Assembly (NCBI GenBank): GCA_024628785.1
Contig: CP102408.1
Coordinates: forward strand, 28,199 to 92,198
From: Fusobacteria bacterium ZRK30
Lineage (GTDB): Bacteria; Fusobacteriota; Fusobacteriia; Fusobacteriales; Fusobacteriaceae
Reading direction: 5' to 3'
DNA length: 64,000 nt
Under the pieces are notes generated by a model that saw only the letters and a program-made list of their open reading frames with translations, ran no database searches and was not told the origin of the DNA. Positions 36,790 to 45,017 of this stretch are shown here, one piece after another. Made by a program: the position numbers and the translations under genes. How positions within the stretch are numbered: position 1 is the first letter of the stretch; the number at the start of each line of letters is the position of its first letter.

Positions 36790-37614
36790 TTAATCTTTTC
36801 GGCACTGAACAAGGAGGTTCTCAAAAAACTTAGTTGAACCCACCCTCCCTCCAGTAGAAGAATGTCCCCTTAGTTTTTCCATTTCCAGGCGGACCTCTTG
36901 AAAATCAAAAAGAGTATTAGAATATTTTATAAAAACTTCACTTAAATTATCTTCAATCCCAATATGAGAAATATTTTTTAAACCTACAGTTAATGCTCTT
37001 CGGATCCGTTGCTTTAAAACCTTGCTTTTAGAATTTAAAACTTTTGAAAGAGTTTCCCAGGGTTCACTGCTATTAATTTTTATACATTCACTACAGATAT
37101 CTAAAATATCATGTCCTCCTTTCTCTCCTAAGATTCCCAAATTACTGAGAGTAAGCTGGATCTGTTCCGTATAATTAAAAATAGGAGAATTCTTTTCTTT
37201 ATATGGAGTTCCAAAAATTTCCTGGACCATAGAGATCTGTTTTTTTAGCTCTATTTTTTCAGTCACTGATTTTATTATATTTATTACCTCTATTATATTG
37301 ATTGGTTTATGAATAAAAAATTCTATTCCTGCCATGTATGTTTGTGCCACCATCTGAGAGTTCGAAACCTGTGAAATCATGATACAAGATATATCGGAGT
37401 TATCTTTCAAAATATTTTTGACTAAAGTAGCTCCATCCATACCTGGCATTAAATAATCCACCAATATAATATCCGGACAATATAACCTAATTTTTTCCAG
37501 AGCCATAACACCATCAAGAGAGGATCCAACTACTTTCCCCAACTTATTATTCATAACAATGTCTTTTAAAATCCTGATGATACTAGGATCATCATCAACA
37601 ATAAAGATTTTCAC
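36790..37614 (-). CDS. Response regulator with YcbB (GlnL-type) output domain
   Basis: A 274-residue cytoplasmic regulator. The receiver domain (residues 1-120) has the acidic pair DDD7-9, phospho-acceptor Asp53 (LVDYLMPGMDG) and the conserved Lys near 105 (FIHKP). The C-terminal part (about 160-270, KGGHDILDICSECIKINSSE, QRIRRALTVGLKNISHIG) resembles the YcbB domain of Bacillus GlnL. It lies 13 bp downstream of the sensor kinase gene. By analogy it would switch on the symporter and peptidase genes that follow when an amino acid such as glutamine is available. Confidence 0.85.
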   Translation of the reverse strand: MKIFIVDDDPSIIRILKDIVMNNKLGKVVGSSLDGVMALEKIRLYCPDIILVDYLMPGMDGATLVKNILKDNSDISCIMISQVSNSQMVAQTYMAGIEFFIHKPINIIEVINIIKSVTEKIELKKQISMVQEIFGTPYKEKNSPIFNYTEQIQLTLSNLGILGEKGGHDILDICSECIKINSSEPWETLSKVLNSKSKVLKQRIRRALTVGLKNISHIGIEDNLSEVFIKYSNTLFDFQEVRLEMEKLRGHSSTGGRVGSTKFFENLLVQCRKD

Positions 37615-37627
37615 AAGACCCCCTCCT

Positions 37628-38878
37628 CTAAATTTTTTTGGGTAGCTTAATAGAAAATATCGTTCCTATTTTGTATTCGCTGTCTACTGATATAGTACCT
37701 TTAAATTTTTCATCAATAAGATCTTTAACAAGAGTTAAGCCTATTCCTCTATTAATATTTCCTGTTTCAGGGTCGAATTTAGTTGAAAAGCCAGGGCTAA
37801 AAATATGTTTTAAGTGTTCCGGTGCAACCCCTGCTCCAGTATCTTTTACTGTAATTAATATAAAATCTTCCACTGCCGAAATATTTAAAATAATTAAGGG
37901 ATTAAGTGCATTTTCTGAAGCTTCAATTGCATTTTGAACCAAATTTGAAAGAATAGACATGAAATAATAGTGATTTTTTACAAGGGCATTTCCTGAAAGA
38001 ATACATTTAAACATTACCTTTTTCGTTTCTTTTAGCTGTTCCTCTATATTTAAAGTAAGAAGACTGGTTATGGTTTTTAGATCTAAATCTGATAGTTCCA
38101 TAAGTTCTGGAAATGTTTTTTTTATCCCCTGTATTACACTAATATAACTTTTTTTTATCTCATGAACCTCTTTAGTGAGGTTCAAAAGATTTTCTCGAAG
38201 CTCAGATGAAACATTTTCTACTTCGCCCATTCTATAGGCTTCAAATGATTTTCCCATAACTTCTTCAATATGTGCCATATTTTTTTTCATAAAATAAATT
38301 TCACTTTTAAATGTTGAGGTGAGATTCAGCAAATAACGATATCGTGTTTCATGCTCCTGATTTATCAAAAATGATTTATAATGTTTCATAGAAATTATAA
38401 GGATTAGCAGCATTCCACTTCTTAAAAGTGCAACTATTAAAAGTCCTTTTAAGATGGTGATATTGATCCCACCAAAACCTCCTCTAAATAACATTTCTAC
38501 AATATTTGATCCATAGTCACAAAAAATTGTAGTTATAATAAAATTTATGAGGGTTTTATTTTTTCTATGCTCATATACAAAATGAAAAATTAAACCATAG
38601 GTAATGTAAAAAGATATCTCTGGAAGAGTCATACTGAGAGCCACCTTGTAATCGTGCTGCGGCAAGAGAGTAAGATATCGGATTAGAGGTGAAATAAAAG
38701 CAGTTATACTGCATATACTGAGTGCTCCTAAATTTTCTTTGAGGTAGATAAAAAAAGGAAGAAAAACAATAGATATAGTGACAATAAAGCCCACCTTAAA
38801 GATCGGAAGGTGAAAGGTTGCTAAAGCTGCTATAATAAAGGATATAATGAATAACTGATAAAATTTTGACCTGCTCAT
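37628..38878 (-). CDS. Sensor histidine kinase (GlnK/YcbA-like)
   Basis: A 416-residue kinase. The N-terminal half has six or seven hydrophobic helices (FYQLFIISFIIAALATFHLP onward), so the sensor is buried in the membrane. A coiled dimerisation region follows (about 190-260), then a GHKL ATPase domain with N box NLVQNAIEASENA and G boxes VKDTGAGVAPEHL and GIGLTLVKDLID. The phospho-acceptor His is not in a standard H box; His in KEVHEIKKSY is a candidate, as in SpoB-like kinases. It pairs with the response regulator downstream and probably senses an amino acid. Confidence 0.88.
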   Translation of the reverse strand: MSRSKFYQLFIISFIIAALATFHLPIFKVGFIVTISIVFLPFFIYLKENLGALSICSITAFISPLIRYLTLLPQHDYKVALSMTLPEISFYITYGLIFHFVYEHRKNKTLINFIITTIFCDYGSNIVEMLFRGGFGGINITILKGLLIVALLRSGMLLILIISMKHYKSFLINQEHETRYRYLLNLTSTFKSEIYFMKKNMAHIEEVMGKSFEAYRMGEVENVSSELRENLLNLTKEVHEIKKSYISVIQGIKKTFPELMELSDLDLKTITSLLTLNIEEQLKETKKVMFKCILSGNALVKNHYYFMSILSNLVQNAIEASENALNPLIILNISAVEDFILITVKDTGAGVAPEHLKHIFSPGFSTKFDPETGNINRGIGLTLVKDLIDEKFKGTISVDSEYKIGTIFSIKLPKKI

Positions 38879-39436
38879 GGATTATGCCCCTTTTTCTAAA
38901 TTTAGTAGTATTTATTATTTAAATTTTTTTATTCGCTATCATATATTTAATCAATAGATTATACCACCAATTATCGGTAAATTAAAATTTTAAGCTATTG
39001 TTATAATTGCGGAGAATATAAACACTTTTTGTCTCTAGCATTTGAACCTTTGAGTTATTTAATTGCTCCACCACACACTAATTTTGAAAGTTGTGATATT
39101 TATAAAAAAAATTCAAAGATATTTATTAATCATAAAATAAACTTTGTAAGTATACTTCATTCGAGTTTTGTTACTCCTTCCCCTAAAAACACTAAATACT
39201 ATTTTAGAACTATATGGAAAAATCCCTATATAAGTATCCTAATCCCCAATTTGTTAAATTATCCCTATAGGCCTAGCGTCCATACCCATCAACTTAAGGA
39301 AAATTAAAAGAACTTAAAATTATTTTAACTAGATTTTGGGTTCTTTTTCTATTTTATTATTATCTTATTTTATTTTTGTATATCATAAAATGAAAAAGCC
39401 TTAGCTTTTTTTCTCAAAGTTATAAAATTTTAAAAT
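38879..39436. other. Intergenic region without a supported gene
   Basis: These 560 bp are AT-rich. The right part next to the transposase fragment (about 39000-39430) may be the old end of that insertion sequence. A 92-codon frame at 39029-39307 has no ribosome site and unusual composition, and I do not accept it as a gene. Promoter elements for the leftward kinase gene should lie at 38880-38960 but are not clear-cut. Confidence 0.4.
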
Positions 39437-40147
39437 TTAAGTCACGAGCTTTAAAATTTCATCTGATATAATCTCTCCTTTTCTTTTTGATTTCAAACAA
39501 GTTTTAGGGACTAATATCCTTAATTTTCCTAGCATAGAAACGATTTTATAGTCATAATGATGGAGTTTATACAGATAGTAGCTGATCTTTTGAAAAACTT
39601 TTTTCTCACTTAATACCAAAGATTCATTATCTATCTCATCTTTTAAAATATTTGAGATTTCACTATTTACAAGGATATTTATTAACTTTCCATAGAAATG
39701 TGCTTCTACTCTTTCTTTTTTTAATTTTCTTGTTCTTTCATCTATTTCTAATATAGATTTCCAATTCTTAAAATCTAGTTCTATTTGCCATCTTAAACTG
39801 TAAATAGGATATATTTGTTCTTTTGTGTATGTTTTTTCTGAAAGGTTTATTATCATAAATCCATACTTGGCAATATCTCTTTTTTCTTCTTTTAAATAAG
39901 ATCTTGGATCTCGAATTTTTTTAGTTACTGTTCTTAATCTTCTCTCTTGTAAAACACCATCTAATCTAGTAATTATTAGTCTACAGGATAGTTTTTCAGT
40001 ATCAGAACCCACATATACATCTTTTATTTCTTTAACCTCTCCTTCGGTCATTGTGCTACATTTTGACTCTAAATCTATGGGAATAAACCTACTTGAAGGT
40101 TTAATCCTACCATTCTTATAGTAGTTTGGATTAGGATTTTTAATTAA
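39437..40147 (-). pseudogene. IS4-family transposase, C-terminal remnant
   Basis: The frame opens after a stop near 40148 with NPNPNYYKNGRIKPSSRF and continues to KLVT at 39437. It holds the IS4 signature Y-x2-R-x3-E-x6-K (YSLRWQIELDFKNWK), which carries the catalytic Glu. The N-terminal part with the first two catalytic Asp residues is missing, and no start is present. It is a dead fragment of an insertion sequence. Confidence 0.8.
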
Positions 40148-40298
40148 TTAAGGAATTATATTCTGAAGAATGGTTGCGAAAAATGCTTATTATTCGAAGT
40201 AATGATTTTAAATGAATATGAATTAATTGGTTTTTAAAATTCAAGCAAGTAAAAAGGCATTCAGCAAGCTGAACGTAAGAAAAATATGAGAGTAAGAA

Positions 40299-40430
40299 TT
40301 ATTCGTACAAATAAATACCATATTTTTTATGGATTATTTTTGAAATTCCCATAGGGATATTACAACGAGGACAAATCAAAGGATCTGTTCCTGTCATTTT
40401 TTTATTTGTTCATTCCAAGGAATAGAAGTT
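40299..40430 (-). pseudogene. Transposase zinc-site fragment (IS91-like end)
   Basis: The minus strand reads MTGTDPLICPRCNIPMGISK and IIHKKYGIYLYE, stop at 40299. The DPLICPRC...M pattern resembles the C-terminal end of IS91-type transposases. Upstream, PWNEQIKK is in the neighbouring frame, so a slip in a run of seven A residues broke the gene. Only the last 45 residues remain. Confidence 0.5.
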
Positions 40431-40454
40431 GTAGCAAAAAGTTTTTTTCTTTTA

Positions 40455-40839
40455 GGCCACGCTCCGTTTTTTTCCCGAAAACCCCACATTGCTTCTTTAA
40501 CCCTTAATTTTAATGGATGATATCAGTTTAGCTGATGTCATCCATTTTCTCATAAACTATAATTTTTGGACCTTGAAATTTAAAGGTGGTTTTGAAACTA
40601 ATTTATAGATAGAATAGTCTCATAAGTGTTACCAAAACTACTCTCAAAATCTATGTATCGAAAATATAGGTTGTAGAGGTCCCCTTATGAAGCCTTGAGA
40701 TATAAGAATACTTAATAGACCAAGAAATACAGATTAACAACTGAATTAGAAAAAATATGTTTTTGGATAAATATAAAATAGAGAGTAAAGATAGTTTTTC
40801 CCCAATGTGGGGTTTCTGGGAAAAAAACGGAGCGTGGCC
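40455..40839. mobile_element. 385-bp element with 37-bp terminal inverted repeats (MITE-like)
   Basis: The left end 40455-40491 (starting GGCCACGCTCCGTTTTTTTC) and the right end 40803-40839 are inverted repeats differing at only two adjacent positions. The 311 bp between them have no usable open frame; they include a hairpin near 40515-40545 (GGATGATATCAG with CTGATGTCATCC). No target duplication is obvious. The size, the GC-richer ends and the lack of a gene suit a miniature transposable element, but similar terminator-like ends could also arise by inversion. Confidence 0.55.
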
Positions 40840-41077
40840 AAAAAGGGCACTTAGATAAACTAAATCTATTTGTCCTTTTTTAGTTGTGTAACTATGATTT
40901 TTAAGACTATAATCAATTTCATGTTAGGTCTAACACGATTAAAATCTAAAATCGCTTAGAAACGAAATTAGAGAGTATTAAAACTTTAAAAAAATTGACT
41001 TCTTAAAAATTTAAAGATAATATTAATTTGAATGAGACTTAAAAAAGCTTAAAAAATAAATAAAAAGGGAGAAGAAA

Positions 41078-41644
41078 ATGAAAAAATTAATAACGATTAT
41101 AACAATTCTAATAATAACAGGTTGTAGTCCTATGACAGTAAAACAATTAAATGATTTTGATGGTAATAGTAGGATAACTAAGAGCTATGATAATTATAAA
41201 AAGAAAACTAAATATACTACAGATTATCAACTTGATTTTAACATTGATGGAAGGATTACAGGTCAAGACATGACCATAACAAAAATAGTAGAAGACGATG
41301 GAAGTAAATTTACTTTTGCATCTATAAATTTTGAATCACGGGATTGGATGCGACCATATGAAATGATATTCAATTTTGATAATGAAATGTATACAGTAAA
41401 ACTTGAAGCTCAACAAAAAGAGGTCTTTACTGAGTTTGGTCATGTAAGGGTAAGAGAAAGATGTACCTTTGATATACAAGATGATTTTTTTGAAAAATGG
41501 ATAGCTGCTAAAAATATAAGTTATAAAGTATATACTACTAATGCTGGAAGTTTTGAAAAATATTTGCCAATAGATAAAAACGGAAAATGGTCTACAAATT
41601 ATAGAACTTTTGATAAAATTTTATTAGAATTATTAAAAAAATAA
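41078..41644 (+). CDS. Predicted lipoprotein of unknown function
   Basis: A 188-residue product with a clear lipoprotein signal (MKKLITIITILIITGCSPMT, lipid anchor at Cys16) and site AAAGGGAGAAG. The mature part is polar and rich in beta-strand-like stretches (YTTDYQLDFNIDGRITGQDM). I do not recognise the family. The sequence upstream (TTGACTTCTTAAAAATTT, GAGACTTAAAAAA) and downstream (hairpin GAAAGTTCC/GGAACTTTC) is shared with the small exported protein genes near 53-54 kb, so these genes seem to travel in similar cassettes. Confidence 0.7.
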   Translation: MKKLITIITILIITGCSPMTVKQLNDFDGNSRITKSYDNYKKKTKYTTDYQLDFNIDGRITGQDMTITKIVEDDGSKFTFASINFESRDWMRPYEMIFNFDNEMYTVKLEAQQKEVFTEFGHVRVRERCTFDIQDDFFEKWIAAKNISYKVYTTNAGSFEKYLPIDKNGKWSTNYRTFDKILLELLKK

Positions 41645-41698
41645 ATTTTAAAAGACTCTAAAGGTATAAACACAAGTGGAAATAATGTAACGCGAAGA

Positions 41699-41790
41699 AC
41701 GAAAGTTCCATAATAACTATTTTGGAACTTTCAAAAATGGAGTCAATAAAATCAACCTTAAAAGGACACTAAAATTTTAGTGTCCTTTTA
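41699..41790 (+). terminator. Hairpin plus terminator after the lipoprotein gene
   Basis: GAAAGTTCC (41699-41707) pairs with GGAACTTTC (41723-41731). Further on, a perfect 14-bp stem (AAAGGACACTAAAA with TTTTAGTGTCCTTT, 41761-41788) with flanking A and T runs can end transcription in both directions. Confidence 0.75.
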
Positions 41791-41872
41791 TTTAATACTT
41801 TTTCATTTTTTGTTTGCAATTTCCTCTTTATTTTGTCCACGGTTTTCAAATTAAAAATAATACTTTTGTTCT

Positions 41873-42295
41873 TTACTGGATTAATATACAAAAATCTTTT
41901 TCATGTTTAAAGATATGATCAGTTATATCAATAGCTTTTAATTTTCCAAATATTTCCCCGAGATTATCGTCGTTAGGGACCCCTTTTATATCTAGCTCAG
42001 AAAAACTTTTTTCTATTGGATTTAATCTAAAAGGAATTAAAGGGTTCTCATTCTTTTCAAGATACTTTTTTAAAGAGACCATAGGTATCTCAAGATTATT
42101 GCTATATCCTAAATATATTAATTTAGTATCATTTAGTATTAGAGCATAATACTCACTTTTAGTTTTTAAAAATCTTGAATCTTGAATATCTATGTTGGTA
42201 TTATTTAACTTTTCTTGTTTATCTATCATTAAATAATTTTCAGTTCTACTTCTATCTCTACCATTTCCTAATTCTGCTACTATAATATAATACAA
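41873..42295 (-). CDS. Hypothetical protein
   Basis: About 140 residues from TTG 42295 (MYYIIVAELGNGRDRSRTEN), with AGGTG 7 nt upstream; a GTG at 42304 would merge with that site. No signal peptide, membrane segment or known motif was recognised. It has mixed charged and hydrophobic stretches (YYALILNDTKLIYLGYSNNL). It is divergent from the Abi_2 small-RNA locus and lies in an accessory region, so a defence or mobile-element role is possible but not shown. Confidence 0.55.
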   Translation of the reverse strand: MYYIIVAELGNGRDRSRTENYLMIDKQEKLNNTNIDIQDSRFLKTKSEYYALILNDTKLIYLGYSNNLEIPMVSLKKYLEKNENPLIPFRLNPIEKSFSELDIKGVPNDDNLGEIFGKLKAIDITDHIFKHEKDFCILIQ

Positions 42296-42415
42296 AATGA
42301 TCACCTCTTATTATAAATTTGATTTTACGTAATTATATATAATAGTTTTAATTTTATTTCCTTTTAAATTAATTGATGAAGTGGAAATAAGATAATTATA
42401 AAGAATTCAAAAAAC

Positions 42416-42542
42416 TTGATAAAATACAAAATATAGTCTATAATAGTTTATATAAGAGTTGTAACGATTTTTATTAAAGGTATTTATAATATATCAGCCA
42501 CGCTTAATGGTTTACCATGCGTACCAGGGCTGATTTTTTTTT
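42416..42542 (+). ncRNA. Small RNA upstream of the Abi_2 protein (candidate RNA antitoxin)
   Basis: A consensus promoter (TTGATA 42416-42421, 17 bp, TATAAT 42439-42444) predicts a start near 42451. The roughly 90-nt RNA ends in an elaborate terminator hairpin. ATCAGCC (42493-42499) pairs with GGCTGAT (42528-42534), ACGC with GCGT inside it, and ATGGT with ACCAT around a TT loop, followed by nine T residues. The RNA ends 10 nt before the ribosome site of the HEPN-domain gene. Short RNAs in front of Abi_2/AbiF-type genes have been described as antitoxins; the role here is inferred from layout. Confidence 0.65.
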
Positions 42543-42564
42543 GAATAATTATAGGAGAGATCAG

Positions 42565-43458
42565 ATGAAATATAACAAAAGTCATTTTACAATTGATCAG
42601 CAAATTGAAAAGATAAAATCTGATGGTTTTATAGTAAACAATGAAGATCAATTAAAGGTAATACTTGAAAATTTAAATTACTACAAGTTAAAAGGCTATA
42701 TATATTCGACTAAAAAAGAATATGGCGGTAGTTTCTCTGAAAAAAATATAGATATTTTAGAGGTTATAGATACTTATAATTTTGATGAAAAACTCAGAAC
42801 TTTTTTGTTTGAAATCCTTGAAAAAATAGAGGTTTCTTTAAAATCAAAAATAGCAAATGTTTTAAGTAATGATATTGGAACATTTGGATACCTAGACAAT
42901 GATAATTTTAAAGTAAAATTAGGATCTAAAAAATATTTTAGTCACACTAATTTTTTAACTAATTTAGAAAACTATCAAAATAGAAGTAAAGAAGATTTTA
43001 TGGTTCATTACAGATCTAAATATACTGAAGAAAAATACACTCCTCTATGGATGATGGTAGAACTCCTTCCATTTGGTGATCTTTCTAGATTTTATGAAGC
43101 TTATAAAAAGAATAAAAAGATATCCAGGCAATATGATTTAAGCCCTGATATACTAGCTTCATGGCTTCACAGGTTAACTTTAATAAGAAATTTTTGTGCT
43201 CATAACAGTAGAGTATGGAATAGGAAATATAATAAAATTAGTTTAAAAAAAGATTGGAATTATCACTCTTGGTTTTATCTTGAAGGAACATTATTCTTTA
43301 TAAAATATATAATTGATAAAATTAAACCAGAATACGATTTTAATCCTCTTTACACTTTAATTGATGGATTTATAAAAAAATACCCTGGTAAAGCTATTTA
43401 TATGGGAATAATGACTCCTGATAAATTAAAATATTTAATAGAAACTCCTAAGATCTAG
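42565..43458 (+). CDS. Abi_2 (AbiD/AbiF-like) HEPN-domain abortive-infection protein
   Basis: A 297-residue cytoplasmic protein of the Abi_2 family: N-terminal FTIDQQIEKIKSDGFIVNNE, LNYYKLKGYIYSTKK, and the HEPN ribonuclease motif R208-N-F-C-A-H213 (R-x4-H) within TLIRNFCAHNSRVWNRK. Such proteins are expected to cleave RNA and stop growth when triggered by phage. ATG 42565 follows AGGAGAG; the upstream reading from 42517 crosses the small RNA terminator and is not credible. A terminator follows the stop. A decayed paralogue lies at 32.5 kb without this upstream RNA. Confidence 0.9.
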   Translation: MKYNKSHFTIDQQIEKIKSDGFIVNNEDQLKVILENLNYYKLKGYIYSTKKEYGGSFSEKNIDILEVIDTYNFDEKLRTFLFEILEKIEVSLKSKIANVLSNDIGTFGYLDNDNFKVKLGSKKYFSHTNFLTNLENYQNRSKEDFMVHYRSKYTEEKYTPLWMMVELLPFGDLSRFYEAYKKNKKISRQYDLSPDILASWLHRLTLIRNFCAHNSRVWNRKYNKISLKKDWNYHSWFYLEGTLFFIKYIIDKIKPEYDFNPLYTLIDGFIKKYPGKAIYMGIMTPDKLKYLIETPKI

Positions 43459-43485
43459 ACTTAAAAATCTAGGTCTTTTTTTAAC
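43453..43485 (+). terminator. Rho-independent terminator after the Abi_2 gene
   Basis: CTAGA and TCTAG form the stem around CTTAAAAA, followed by GT and seven T residues. The same terminator follows the decayed copy at 32.7 kb. Confidence 0.7.
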
Positions 43486-43489
43486 CCTT

Positions 43490-43860
43490 CCCCACCCTTT
43501 CTGGATAGAATCTATTGTCTATTCCCTCCTTTCTCAAAGTTCTTTTTACATTCCAGGCAATTTAATCCAATTAAAACCCTGCCTAAAAGTTAAAGGTCTG
43601 AGGACAGAAGTTTCACCACTTCTACTTTTATCCCTACTTTTAGGTGGCTTATTTGGAAACTGTCGTTCACTCCGTTAAAACTACTTTCCCTTTGCGATTT
43701 TCCAAATTTTAAAGAAAAATTTCCAGAAGAAGCATTGAGATTAATAGCTTCTAGCCAGAGCACCGTTCCAAAAATGTGTCCCGTTGATAGTTAGGTTATC
43801 TTCATTTTTCCACACTTCTGAAAAGTTTTTCTTTTATATTTAGGGTGATTCGTGATTCAC
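43490..43860. repeat. Non-coding region with dispersed repeat B, copy 1
   Basis: No reading frame is supported. A stretch at 43585-43632 (AAAAGTTAAAGGTCTGAGGA, then CAGAAGTTTCACCACTTCTA) recurs near 59775-59815, and the preceding CTGGATAGA...CTCCTTTCTCAAAG part recurs near 59665-59700. The region seems to be built from pieces of a repeated non-coding element. Confidence 0.6.
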
Positions 43861-43884
43861 ACTATATTCTAGGAGGTGTTAAAA

Positions 43885-44406
43885 ATGACTATTAATTTAT
43901 ATCTAGCTTCATTTGATACTTGTCATGATTGGGCTGGCAGGTGGTTTGAGATTAGTTCTTTGAAGGATTTAAAAGAAGCTGTATCAGTATGTAACAGTTT
44001 TGGGGTAGAGGAGATAGAGGTCTGTGATTTTGGGGGGGATTTTAGATTTGAAGATATCGGTGGTAATTTTATGATTAATTTTCTTTTCTATCACTTCGAG
44101 ACCTTAGAGGAGATCTATGAGACCATAGAGCCTAGAGTTGTGAGAGATTACTTCTTGCAGTCATACCAGATAGATGAGGTTCTTTCAGCTTATAGCAGCT
44201 CCTCCATAGATGTTATAGACCGTGGAGAGTCCATCTTATCTGACGCGGAGTTAGTTGGCTATTATTTTGCAGAGATCATTGATTTTCATAGGATACCGGG
44301 TATTTTTAGAGATTATTTTGATTATGAGGCCTATGGGAGAGATATCATCATTGGTGGGACCTATGAGATCTTAGAGAGTGATAGTTGTATCTATCTTATT
44401 TCGTAG
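43885..44406 (+). CDS. ardA: ArdA-family antirestriction protein
   Basis: A 173-residue, strongly acidic protein of the ArdA family, which mimics DNA and blocks type I restriction enzymes. Family features are the opening TINLYLASFDTCHDWAGRWF (with GRWFE), repeated acidic stretches (GVEEIEVCDFGGDFRFEDIG) and the end YFDYEAYGRDIIIGGTYEI. ATG 43885 follows AGGAGGTG. ArdA genes usually travel on plasmids, conjugative elements or phages, in line with the surrounding accessory DNA. A decayed second copy is at 55.4 kb. Confidence 0.85.
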   Translation: MTINLYLASFDTCHDWAGRWFEISSLKDLKEAVSVCNSFGVEEIEVCDFGGDFRFEDIGGNFMINFLFYHFETLEEIYETIEPRVVRDYFLQSYQIDEVLSAYSSSSIDVIDRGESILSDAELVGYYFAEIIDFHRIPGIFRDYFDYEAYGRDIIIGGTYEILESDSCIYLIS

Positions 44407-44430
44407 AGACAGCCCCGAGAGGGGCTGTCT
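44407..44430 (+). terminator. Terminator after ardA
   Basis: AGACAGCCCC (44407-44416) pairs with GGGGCTGTCT (44421-44430), with T-rich sequence shortly after. Confidence 0.75.
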
Positions 44431-44488
44431 CCTATTATTTTTTTATTAGTCATAAGGTATAATTGATTATAGCGATTAATTATACTTT

Positions 44489-44785
44489 TTAAGATATTGG
44501 ATACTGTCCCCATAACTTTTTATAGGTCTTAGAAAAAAAATTTCGCAATTTAATTTTACCTCTATTTCCATCTTTTAATATAATAATGTTTATTAAAGTA
44601 TCAACATGAGTTTGCATAAGATGGATAAAAAAATTTATTTCAGAAATACTCAAAGGCGATTCGACATTATAAATATTAGTAAATAGAACACCTTTAAGAT
44701 TCTTTTTTAGAGTCATTTTAAGACCTTTTTCTTTTGTGATTTTCATAATTTCATAAATTTCATCATAGATATTTTCAGTTATCAT
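44489..44785 (-). CDS. Hypothetical protein
   Basis: A 98-residue product from ATG 44785 (MITENIYDEIYEIMKITKEK) with an AAAGGAGGT site. A longer reading from 44893 adds a hydrophobic stretch but has no ribosome site. It is mainly alpha-helical in appearance with a basic C-terminus (KIKLRNFFSKTYKKLWGQYP). No family was recognised. It stands alone between ardA and the OpuC locus. Confidence 0.6.
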   Translation of the reverse strand: MITENIYDEIYEIMKITKEKGLKMTLKKNLKGVLFTNIYNVESPLSISEINFFIHLMQTHVDTLINIIILKDGNRGKIKLRNFFSKTYKKLWGQYPIS

Positions 44786-44947
44786 TGAAATACCTCCTTT
44801 TATTAATATATGTTTTATCTTTATAGGGAAATATGTTATATTATTTATTAAATATAGGCACATTATTAATAATAGAAACTTATTGAATACCACAATTTTA
44901 CTATGAAAAGTGCCTATATTCTAAAGTTATCCCATTTATTTTTTATA

Positions 44948-45000
44948 AAAAAACTTCCCAATTAAATAGATCATAGATCTAATAATTGGGAAGTTTTTTT
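44948..45000. terminator. Bidirectional terminator at the end of the OpuC operon
   Basis: AAAAAACTTCCCAATTA and TAATTGGGAAGTTTTTTTT form a long stem with A and T runs on both sides, 18 bp beyond the stop codon of the leftward OpuC gene. Confidence 0.85.
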
Positions 45001-45017
45001 TACTGAATTTAAAGCTA

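Noticed and set aside
39029..39307. 92-codon plus-strand open frame
   Set aside because: No ribosome site, low-complexity and Pro/Asn-rich composition, no recognisable domain; it lies next to an insertion-sequence remnant.
42517..42564. Upstream extension of the Abi_2 protein to 42517
   Set aside because: It would translate through the small RNA terminator hairpin; ATG 42565 has a good ribosome site.
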